From Elusimicrobiota bacterium (GTDB lineage Bacteria > Elusimicrobiota > Elusimicrobia > UBA1565): a DNA stretch of 64,000 bases. This document shows, piece by piece, positions 57,375 to 64,000 of the stretch. Each line of letters opens with the position of its first letter. The first letter of the stretch is position 1. The notes under the pieces were generated by a model, which did not search any database, was not told the origin of the DNA, and was given only the letters and a program-made list of their open reading frames with translations. Location: assembly GCA_016196755.1 (NCBI GenBank), contig JACPXC010000019.1:90032-154031 (forward strand). Direction: 5' to 3'. The translations under genes and the position numbers were made by a program.

Positions 57375-58559
57375 ATGAGGCTCGTCTTCGAGGACCTGGC
57401 GCGCGCCTACCAGGAGGTCCTGCAGGCCAAGCTGCGCAACTTCTCGGTCGGCCCCGACTTCCTGCAGACCTGGGTCCACGAGGAGGACGCCGCGCGCAGC
57501 CTCTACGGCATCTTCGAGGCCGCCGCGGCGGCCAAGCTGGCCGAGCCGCTGACGGTCTTCGCCTCCGCGGCCACCGCCGCCGCGCTCGACCGCGCCGCCT
57601 TCGAGCGCGAGCTCGGGGCCTTGGGCGAGCTCACCGCCGCCGCCGCCCCCGATGGGTTCGAATGGACGGTGGCCTTCACGGCCTCCGGCCCGGCGGCCCG
57701 CTCCAGCGGCCCGCGGGCCAAGACGACGGAAGCCGACCCGCGCGCCGCCGCCCTCGACCCGCGCGGGGCGGACCGCTTCGCCGGCCGCGCCCTGCCGGTA
57801 GGCACCCTCGAGGCCGTCGGCCCCGCCTACCGCGCCGCCGTCGAGAAAGCCGCCGCAACTCCCCGCTTCGAGGGCGCCCTCGCCGCTCCGGCAGGGACCA
57901 CGCTACACGACGCCGAGCAGAGCGGAGCCGCGCTGACCGTCGCCGTCGACGCCGCCGGCACCGTCGCCGCCGCCCGGCACCGCAACGCGGCCCCGGCCTA
58001 TAAAGGCATCCTCGACGAGCTCTGCGCCGTCCTTCCGGGCCGCACCCTCCAAGAGGGCGCCGACCACGGCCTCATCCGGGTCGAGGACCGCCTGCGCGAC
58101 CGCGCCAAGGCCAAGCCGGTAGCCGGGATCCTCACGCCCGACAACGCCGACCCGGCGTTCCGCCTGCCCCAGAGGCTCATCCGCGAGGTCTTCCGCGACT
58201 GGGCCAAGGCCGCGGGCTGGAAGGCCGCCCCCAACACATTCGACGACGCTCCGCGACCGGCCTGGCTAGCCTTCTCCGAGGCCGAGAAGCTCGAGCGGCT
58301 GCGTCCCGCGCTCCAGGACGCCTGCCGGGCGCTGGGCCTGCAGGACGACGTCGAGGCGGTAGCGGTATTAAACGACGTGCGCGTGGTCCTGGCCTTCGTC
58401 CAGGACGCCGCGAAGCCCCCCGTGGGCGCCCGGCTCATCGAGCTCGAGCGGCGGCTCAAGGCCGCCCTCGAGCCGCGCCTCGAGCTCCAGCTCGAGGGGC
58501 TCTCCGACCGCAACGCCCGCATCCAGCGCACCGCGCGCGACGGCGGAAAGATCCGCTAG
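57375..58559 (+). CDS. Unknown protein next to E1 genes
   Basis: 394 aa from the ATG at 57375; an in-frame ATG at 57351 is possible. I do not recognise the family. Residues 1-60 are helical (LVFEDLARAYQEVLQAKL). The middle is Ala-rich with HDAEQSGAALTVAVDAAGTVAAARH and APAYKGILDELCAVLPGRTLQEGADHGLIRVEDRLRD, a pattern compatible with a NifU-like N-terminal scaffold fold, although the usual Cys triad is absent. The segment VAGILTPDNADPAFRLPQRLIREVF follows. The C-terminus ends RTARDGGKIR. Ends head to tail against the convergent radical SAM gene, with adjacent stops. Confidence 0.6.
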   Translation: MRLVFEDLARAYQEVLQAKLRNFSVGPDFLQTWVHEEDAARSLYGIFEAAAAAKLAEPLTVFASAATAAALDRAAFERELGALGELTAAAAPDGFEWTVAFTASGPAARSSGPRAKTTEADPRAAALDPRGADRFAGRALPVGTLEAVGPAYRAAVEKAAATPRFEGALAAPAGTTLHDAEQSGAALTVAVDAAGTVAAARHRNAAPAYKGILDELCAVLPGRTLQEGADHGLIRVEDRLRDRAKAKPVAGILTPDNADPAFRLPQRLIREVFRDWAKAAGWKAAPNTFDDAPRPAWLAFSEAEKLERLRPALQDACRALGLQDDVEAVAVLNDVRVVLAFVQDAAKPPVGARLIELERRLKAALEPRLELQLEGLSDRNARIQRTARDGGKIR

Positions 58560-59711
58560 CTAGACGAAGTTGATGTGCTGGGGGACGTCGCCGAGCGGCG
58601 TCTCGAGGGGAATCTCCCCCTTCTGCAGGCCGTCGAGGTGCTCGTTGACCTTGTGCTGGAGGCAGAGGCTGCCGCACATCTTCTGGGCGTTGAAGTCCGG
58701 GCCGGCCAGGTAGCTCATGACCTCCCAGTAGCGGTCGCTGACCACGATGTCCTTGAAGCGCTCGGTGGTGATGTTGCCGACGTGGAACTTCTTATAGCGC
58801 TCGTTGAACAGCATGCCGCAGGGAGCCACGAGGCCGGAGCCCGAGAGCTGGATCAAAAACGGCGCGCCGTAGCAGCGCTGGTAGGAGCGCTTGCCCTCGG
58901 CCTGGATCTTCGACCACTTGACCGAGACCTGGTAGCCCGGATCGGACAGCGCCTCGGCTTCGCGCAGGGTGTCGTAGAGCTTCTCGTAGCCCTTGTAGTC
59001 GACGCCGAGGAAGCCGTCCTCGTTGTCGGAGCAGTGCTTGATGATGAGGTAGTCGGGCCGCAGCTCCTTGCCGAGCCGCGCCAGCGGCAGGATCTGGTCG
59101 GCGTACTGAGGCATGAGCACCATCTGCAGGCCGATCGTGACCGAAAGACCGAGCTCTTTCTTGATGCGCACCATGGCCCGGATGTTCTCGACGACCTGCT
59201 CGAAATAGCCTTCCTTGACGCCCATGATCTCGGCGTAGCGCTTGGGCTCGCCGGCGGTGATGTTGACGCGCAGATAGGTCAGGTGCGGCAGGACCTCGCG
59301 CAGCTTGCGCTCGTTGAGGACGTAGGCGTTGGTGCCCAGCGCCATCGAGAGGCCGCACTCGGCCCCCTTCTGGACCGAATAGACGAAGACCGGGGAGATG
59401 GTGCTCTCGCCGTCGGAGACAAATGAGATGCCCTTCACGCCCACCGCGGCGCAATCCTCGAGGAAGTGCTTCATGACCTCCTGGGTGATCGCGGAGCGCT
59501 CGTTCTCCTGCATCATCGCGTAGCAGTAGTGGCAGCCGTAGTTGCAGGCGCGGGTCAGCGCCATGTCGATGGTGATGGGGGCGATCCGCTCGCCGCGCTT
59601 CCAGGCCTCGATGCGGTCGCGGTGCCAGGCGACCTTGGTGCCGTCTAGGATGAGGCGGACGTGCTCCTCACCAAGCGAGCCGCCCGAGGGCTTCGTCGAC
59701 GGAGCGTCCAT
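58560..59711 (-). CDS. Radical SAM/SPASM-like protein
   Basis: 383 aa, ATG at 59711 placed 6 nt after a TACACT box. Cys56, Cys60 and Cys63 (ACNYGCHYC) bind the cluster. FVSDGESTISPVF is the GGE-type loop with Asp-Gly-Glu. LGTNAYVL and VNITAGEPKRYAEIMG are barrel strands. RCYGAPFLIQLSGSGLVAPCGML and KMCGSLCLQHKVNEHL form the auxiliary Cys region. It is not closely related to the HXS-type radical SAM group. Location next to sugar genes suggests modification of a sugar or peptide on the cell surface, which is inference. Confidence 0.85.
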   Translation of the reverse strand: MDAPSTKPSGGSLGEEHVRLILDGTKVAWHRDRIEAWKRGERIAPITIDMALTRACNYGCHYCYAMMQENERSAITQEVMKHFLEDCAAVGVKGISFVSDGESTISPVFVYSVQKGAECGLSMALGTNAYVLNERKLREVLPHLTYLRVNITAGEPKRYAEIMGVKEGYFEQVVENIRAMVRIKKELGLSVTIGLQMVLMPQYADQILPLARLGKELRPDYLIIKHCSDNEDGFLGVDYKGYEKLYDTLREAEALSDPGYQVSVKWSKIQAEGKRSYQRCYGAPFLIQLSGSGLVAPCGMLFNERYKKFHVGNITTERFKDIVVSDRYWEVMSYLAGPDFNAQKMCGSLCLQHKVNEHLDGLQKGEIPLETPLGDVPQHINFV

Positions 59712-59717
59712 GCCTTA

Positions 59718-59745
59718 AGTGTAGCAGATGGCCTTGGGGGCGCAA
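59718..59745 (-). promoter_or_regulatory. Promoter of the radical SAM gene at 59711
   Basis: Minus strand TTGCGC (59740-59745), 16-nt spacer, TACACT (59718-59723), 6 nt to the ATG. Confidence 0.6.
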
Positions 59746-59761
59746 GGTCCCGCGCATCGCC

Positions 59762-60661
59762 TCAGAACTTGGCCGAGAGTGAGAGCCGCTGGACGTCGCC
59801 CAGTTCCCCGAAGGGCGTGAACGCGTAGTCGGCGCCGAAGGACCTGAACTTGAGTCCCAGCCCCGCCCCGAGACCGCCGAGGGCGCCTTGCTTGGCGGAA
59901 GAGCGGCTCATGGTGTTGGCCCCGTACCCGGCGCGCAAGGCCAGGGACCCCAGGAACGAGTACTCGGTCCCCACCGACACCGAGGTCCGGCTCTCGTGGG
60001 GCTCGTGGCCCACGTCGAGCGCCAGGCCCAGCACACCCGCCAGCCGGTACGAGGCCCCCGCCGAGACCATGAGCGGCAGCGCGTCCTCCTGGTCCAGGAA
60101 CCTGAGGCCCTTGCCCAGGTTCCGGACGGCCAGACCAAAGCTCAGCGGCCGGCCCGGCACCTCCTTGCGCGCGCCCAGGTCCACGGCGAAGGTCTGGGCG
60201 CTGTAGGGCCCGATCTCCGACTTGAGGTACTTGAGCGAGGCGCCGAAAGTGGCCGCCGAAAAGCGCCGGGCCCCCGAAAGCGCGTACACCGAGTCCGCCG
60301 CCTCGAAGCTCCCAGCGGCGCGGCGGTCGGCGGTGCGCGCGTCGAGCTCGCCCACGCTCAGTCGCATGGCCGAGACCCCCAGGCTCCCCCACGTGGTCGG
60401 CTGGCCGTAGGCCAGCGCGTCGAACTTGGTCCCCGCCACCCATTCCGCATGGCCGGCCATGAGTTCGCGCTTGCCGAGGCCGGCCAAGCCCGCCGGGTTA
60501 AAGAAGACCGTGTCCGCGCTCCCCGACGCGGCGCTGTACGCGCTGCCCATGGCCGCCGAGCGGGCCGAGGGGTCGAGCTTCAGGAAGGCCGCGCCGGTGT
60601 TGAGCGCCGCCCGCGCCGGGGCGGCCAGGACGAGCGCCAGGAGCGCGGCCAAGAGCCTCAC
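59762..60661 (-). CDS. PorV/PorQ-family outer-membrane beta-barrel protein
   Basis: 299 aa from a GTG at 60661 (GTGA overlap), which gives a signal peptide (RLLAALLALVLAAPARA, cleavage before ALNTG). The family hallmark FLKLDPSARSAAMGSAYSAASGSADTVFFNPAGLA follows at 25-60 (seen in pieces). The rest is alternating amphipathic strands (WGSLGVSAMRLSVGEL, LALRAGYGANTM) ending in the barrel signal LSLSAKF with a terminal Phe. PorV-type proteins are barrels that in Bacteroidota carry type IX cargo. Here the gene follows a protein with a sorting-domain-like C-terminus. Confidence 0.88.
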   Translation of the reverse strand: MRLLAALLALVLAAPARAALNTGAAFLKLDPSARSAAMGSAYSAASGSADTVFFNPAGLAGLGKRELMAGHAEWVAGTKFDALAYGQPTTWGSLGVSAMRLSVGELDARTADRRAAGSFEAADSVYALSGARRFSAATFGASLKYLKSEIGPYSAQTFAVDLGARKEVPGRPLSFGLAVRNLGKGLRFLDQEDALPLMVSAGASYRLAGVLGLALDVGHEPHESRTSVSVGTEYSFLGSLALRAGYGANTMSRSSAKQGALGGLGAGLGLKFRSFGADYAFTPFGELGDVQRLSLSAKF

Positions 60662-63600
60662 CGTACGACCGCCAGCTTGCCGACGCGTCTTATGGGGGCC
60701 TGCCCGCCTTTCTCGGCCAGCACCGAGTAGAGGTAGACGCCCGACGGGATGTGGCCGGCCCAGGCGTACTCGTAGGCCCACTGCGGGCCCTGCTCGTCGT
60801 TGACCACGGCGGGCGTGTCGAGGGTAGCCTCATGGACGGGCGTGCCCGCCACGTCGTAGAACTTGAGCGTCACCTTGTCGGCCTTGCCGACCGCCACGTG
60901 GACGGTGGGGCGAGCGCCGCCCACGGCGGGGTTGGGGAAGGCGTAGACCGAGCGCAGGGCGAAGTTCTCGTCTAGCGCGGCCGCGCCGAAGCCTCCGCCG
61001 AACCCCTCATCGCCGAAGGCCGCAAGGTGCGTCCCGGCGCTTGCCCCGGCCATGGCCGCGACCAGCGGCGTGCCGGGCAGGCCGAAGCCCTGGATCATGT
61101 CGTTGCCGCGGTCGGCCACTAGGAGGTTCCCGCCCGCGGTGAACGCCAACTGCGAGGGGCTCTTGAGCAGGAGCTCGGCGGGCAGGGACTTGTTCTCCTT
61201 TATAGGGCCCTGCTCCCCCCAGACGGCCAGGCGGGCGCCGAGGACGGCGTCATAGGTCGAGAGGCGGTGCTCCTTGGCTTCCGAGACGGCCACGACGGCC
61301 CCCGAGGGGGTCACCGCCACGCCCTCGGGACGCTTCAAGCCGGAGATGGTCTGGGCCCAGTCCAAGGCGGGGGTGTATCTCAAGAGCCGGCCGCCGCGCG
61401 CGTCGGCCACCCAGACGTTGCCCGCCGCGTCGGCGGCCAGCGCCATGGGCCGGACGTCGTCGGGCGTGTCGTCGGGGTCCTGAGGGTCGAGCGCGCCGTC
61501 GGCGAGCGCGACTCTTTGCAAGAGCGCCCCCTCGGATGAGAACGCCACGAGCTCGCCCGCCTGCGCGTCGCCTACCAGGATCTTGCCGGGAAGAAGCGCC
61601 ACCGCCACCGGCTTCTTGAGGACCCCCGTCCCGCCGTACTCGGCCAAGTAGGCTCCATCAGGCGCGAGCTTCACGACGCGATTCTTGCCCGCGTCGGCGA
61701 CGTAGATGTTCCCGGCCGCGTCGACCGCCACGCCCCAGGGCCGGCCGAACTTGAGCGGCCCCGAGCCGGCGCCGTAGGTGCCCAAGAGCGTCCCGGCGCC
61801 GTCGAAGACCCGGATGCGGTCCTTGCCGGTGTCGGCGACATAGACGCGGTCGGGACCCCAGGCCACGCCGCGCGGGCTGGAGAGCACGCTCTTGCCGCCC
61901 AGGGCCAGGACGCGCGCGGGCGCGCCGCCGAAGACGGGAAGCTCGGCCGTGGCGGCGTTGCCCGCCTCATCAGAGGCCGAGAGCATGAGCGTCACGAGCC
62001 CCGCCTGCGCGGCGCCGTCCCAGACGCCGAGCGTGCCCGACGCGTTGGCCGTCCCGGAGCCCAGAAGCACGCTCCCCGCGCGCAGTTCCCAGGAGGCGAG
62101 GAAGTCGTCGGCGGCCGAGCCGCGCACCGTCACCGTCCCCTGGGCCAGGCGCGCCAGGCCGGGCTCGTCTTGGCGCGGGAAGGCGAAAGAAAGCGCCGGA
62201 ACGGTGGCGTCGCCCACGCTGACGCGCAGGCGGTACTCGGAGGCGTGGCCGACCCGGTCGGCGGCGCGCCAGAGGAGGACGTGCAGGCCGGTCCCCAACG
62301 GGATGTCAGCGCCCGCGGCGGCGTCGCCGGGCGTGACGGTGAGCGACACCGTCGTCCCGTCGAGCACGTAGGAGGCCGCAAAGAGGCCTGAGCGAGCCCA
62401 GCCAAGCTCGGGGTCCAGCGCGCTCAAGCTCAGCACCGCCGTCGGCGAGACGACCGCGTAGCCGCCGGCGATGGCGACGGCGGGCTGATCGAGCGCCGCG
62501 TCGAGGACCGGGGCCGAAGCGTCGACGTAGACCTCGGCCGTCTTGGGCGGCTCCTGATTGCCCTGCTCGTCCACCGAGCGGAAGATGACGGAGCGGCGGC
62601 CTTCGGCCAGCACGAACGGCCCCGCGTAGGCCTGCTCGGCTCCGGCGTCGAGCGAAAAATAGGTCGCGGCCACCCCCGCGGGCGCGCCGCCCGTCGGGGC
62701 CTGATCGACCGCGGCAAGGACGCCTGATGATGGAGCGGCCACGAAAATCCGGCCCTCTAGGACCTGCTGCGCCCCGGTGGGCGTGAAGGTGGTCAGCGGC
62801 GGGAGCGTGTCGCGGACCATCGGCGCATAGAGCGAGGTGTGCAGGATCTCGCCGCTGATCCGCGCCAGGGTCCCTTCGAGGTAGGTGATCTGCTGGTTCA
62901 AGATCGAAGCCGTCGACCAGGCCGTTCCGTCGAAGGTGTAGATGGCCACGGCCGCCGGGTCGACCTCGGTGGTGTCGAACAAAAACGAGACCTGGGCGGG
63001 AGCTTCCGGGGCGAAGACCAGGCCCTCGGTCAGCTCGTAGAACTCGGCGACCGGCCCGAGGTTCTGCGAGGCCACGGCGATTGCGTATTCCGTGGGTGCG
63101 GCGGCCGAGGAGACCACCGTCACGGTGACCGGCTCCGGGGCCTCGATCCCGGCCACGCCGTCGGCCGAGGAGAAAGCGCTGAAGGTGCGCGCGGACGCTA
63201 TGTTGGACTGCTCCGACCAGTTGCCGGCCGCGTCGCGCGAGAGGAGCGCCAGGTAGTAGGTCGTGGCCTCGGCGAGGCCCCCGAGGCTCAGCCCTACGCG
63301 AGCGCCGGGCACAACACCCGATGTGGAGAGTTCCAAAGCCGAAGCGGACACCAGGCCAGGATCGGTCGCGTAGAGCAGGCGCCAACCCGCGGGCGCGCCG
63401 GCCAAGCCGCGGTCAGGCGCGGCGGTCCAGGACACCGCCAGGCTGGCCGCCCCGGGATGGTCGGCCAAGAGATCGGCGACCGCCTCGGGCCCGAGCAGAT
63501 CGACGACGACGGGAACGAAGAACGACGTGGTATGCCCGGCCAGGTCGGCCGCGTCGAGGCGCAAGGTATTGGTCCAGGGGCTCAACGACTGCACCAGCCC

Positions 63601-64000
63601 GCTGACTTGGACCTCCTGGGTCTGTAAGTCCGTGGTGCCCGCGGCCCCCGAGATCGACGAAGCGGCGCCGGCCAGTTCGCTGTAGGTCACCCCGCCGTCG
63701 GTGGAGAGCCGCACCGGCGGATGCTGGCCCTGTTCCCTCTGGTAGAGGGTCAAGACCTCCGCCGGGGTCAGTGCCCGCCCGTGGACCATGGCGTCGTCGA
63801 TGTACCCGTTTATCCAGTTGTCGCCGTGGAGGTCGCCGCCCACTTGGAGCTGGCGGCCTAGGCTTAAGCCGTTGGGCATCGGTACGACGCGCTCCAAGGC
63901 GCCGTTCATGAAGATGCGCAGCTCGAGGGTGGCGGCGTCGTAGGTGACGGCGTAGTGGTACCAGCGGTTTGTCTCGATGGGGTTGGCCGCGCAGACCCAG
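60658..64000 (-). CDS. Large exported LamG/fibronectin/NHL-repeat protein with sorting-domain-like C-terminus; N-terminus beyond the window
   Basis: At least 1114 residues; the frame is open through the right edge, and no start is visible. From the edge: a LamG-type domain (ETNRWYHYAVTYDAATLELRIFMNG, in pieces; INGYIDDAMVHGRALTPAEV), fibronectin III-like segments (ATTYYLALLSRDAAGNWSEQSN), bacterial Ig-like repeats, then an NHL-type propeller (RPWGVAVDAAGNIYVADAGKNRVVKL). The last 90 residues (YAFPNPAVGGARPTVHVAV...KFYDVAGTPVHE...HIPSGVYLYSVLAEKGG) match type-A/FlgD-Ig-like sorting domains. It is presumably a surface protein secreted with the PorV-like partner encoded just downstream. Confidence 0.85.
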   Translation of the reverse strand, partial: WVCAANPIETNRWYHYAVTYDAATLELRIFMNGALERVVPMPNGLSLGRQLQVGGDLHGDNWINGYIDDAMVHGRALTPAEVLTLYQREQGQHPPVRLSTDGGVTYSELAGAASSISGAAGTTDLQTQEVQVSGLVQSLSPWTNTLRLDAADLAGHTTSFFVPVVVDLLGPEAVADLLADHPGAASLAVSWTAAPDRGLAGAPAGWRLLYATDPGLVSASALELSTSGVVPGARVGLSLGGLAEATTYYLALLSRDAAGNWSEQSNIASARTFSAFSSADGVAGIEAPEPVTVTVVSSAAAPTEYAIAVASQNLGPVAEFYELTEGLVFAPEAPAQVSFLFDTTEVDPAAVAIYTFDGTAWSTASILNQQITYLEGTLARISGEILHTSLYAPMVRDTLPPLTTFTPTGAQQVLEGRIFVAAPSSGVLAAVDQAPTGGAPAGVAATYFSLDAGAEQAYAGPFVLAEGRRSVIFRSVDEQGNQEPPKTAEVYVDASAPVLDAALDQPAVAIAGGYAVVSPTAVLSLSALDPELGWARSGLFAASYVLDGTTVSLTVTPGDAAAGADIPLGTGLHVLLWRAADRVGHASEYRLRVSVGDATVPALSFAFPRQDEPGLARLAQGTVTVRGSAADDFLASWELRAGSVLLGSGTANASGTLGVWDGAAQAGLVTLMLSASDEAGNAATAELPVFGGAPARVLALGGKSVLSSPRGVAWGPDRVYVADTGKDRIRVFDGAGTLLGTYGAGSGPLKFGRPWGVAVDAAGNIYVADAGKNRVVKLAPDGAYLAEYGGTGVLKKPVAVALLPGKILVGDAQAGELVAFSSEGALLQRVALADGALDPQDPDDTPDDVRPMALAADAAGNVWVADARGGRLLRYTPALDWAQTISGLKRPEGVAVTPSGAVVAVSEAKEHRLSTYDAVLGARLAVWGEQGPIKENKSLPAELLLKSPSQLAFTAGGNLLVADRGNDMIQGFGLPGTPLVAAMAGASAGTHLAAFGDEGFGGGFGAAALDENFALRSVYAFPNPAVGGARPTVHVAVGKADKVTLKFYDVAGTPVHEATLDTPAVVNDEQGPQWAYEYAWAGHIPSGVYLYSVLAEKGGQAPIRRVGKLAVVR

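Overview
The window is very GC-rich (except about 23.4-25.4 kb), almost free of intergenic DNA, and packed into long operons whose genes overlap as ATGA, GTGA or TGATG. The right edge pairs a PorV/PorQ-type outer-membrane protein with a large LamG/NHL-repeat protein whose C-terminus looks like a type-A sorting domain. Together with the many radical SAM genes, Trp-rich TPR genes and a CRTAC1/UnbV protein, this suggests an uncultivated high-GC bacterium. Elusimicrobiota is my best guess, but this is inference; no rRNA or ribosomal gene is present to settle it. I count 59 protein genes and saw no rRNA, tRNA or CRISPR array.

Layout. 1-2.1 kb (minus): an AbiE-type toxin-antitoxin pair followed by the start of a TPR gene cut by the window edge. 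2.2-23.3 kb (minus): one continuous operon of 17 genes. In transcription order these are an SRPBCC protein, HxsD, the radical SAM maturase HxsB, a secreted Cys-containing protein, a small precursor ending in His-Gly-Ser repeats (HxsA-like), three more radical SAM enzymes (the last HxsC-like), a secreted FG-GAP/UnbV protein, three paralogous proteins of unknown fold interleaved with a flavin halogenase-like enzyme, a VAO-type flavin oxidase, and three Trp-rich TPR proteins. 23.4-25.4 kb (plus): a lower-GC AbiE-type toxin-antitoxin cassette. 25.4-35.3 kb (minus): a second 12-gene operon with four radical SAM enzymes (one HxsC-like), a cysteine desulfurase-like enzyme, an unknown protein, four HxsD-like proteins and two HxsB-like proteins that have lost the radical SAM cysteines.

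35.4-45.9 kb is a mixed region: an RHH/Doc toxin-antitoxin pair, two exported proteins, a MoxR-DUF58-transglutaminase operon, an aldo/keto reductase, a receiver-histidine kinase, a frameshifted EamA transporter and a thioredoxin-like protein. 46-59.7 kb is a surface-sugar region: GmhA-like isomerase, three NAD-dependent epimerases, a heptose kinase/adenylyltransferase-like fusion, a B12-type radical SAM protein, two DegT aminotransferases, TPP-dependent E1 alpha and beta subunits, an unknown protein and a radical SAM protein. 59.7-64 kb holds the PorV-like protein and the repeat protein that runs off the right edge.

The most interesting system is the pair of HXS-type operons between about 16 and 35 kb. 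The canonical His-Xaa-Ser maturation system (HxsA precursor, HxsB and HxsC radical SAM enzymes, HxsD) appears here expanded to eight apparently intact radical SAM enzymes, two radical-SAM-dead HxsB paralogues and five HxsD-type proteins. It is co-transcribed with a halogenase-like flavoenzyme, a flavin oxidase and Trp-rich TPR proteins. A second recurring feature is that many promoters place the -10 box only 5-6 nt before the start codon, which suggests leaderless mRNAs.
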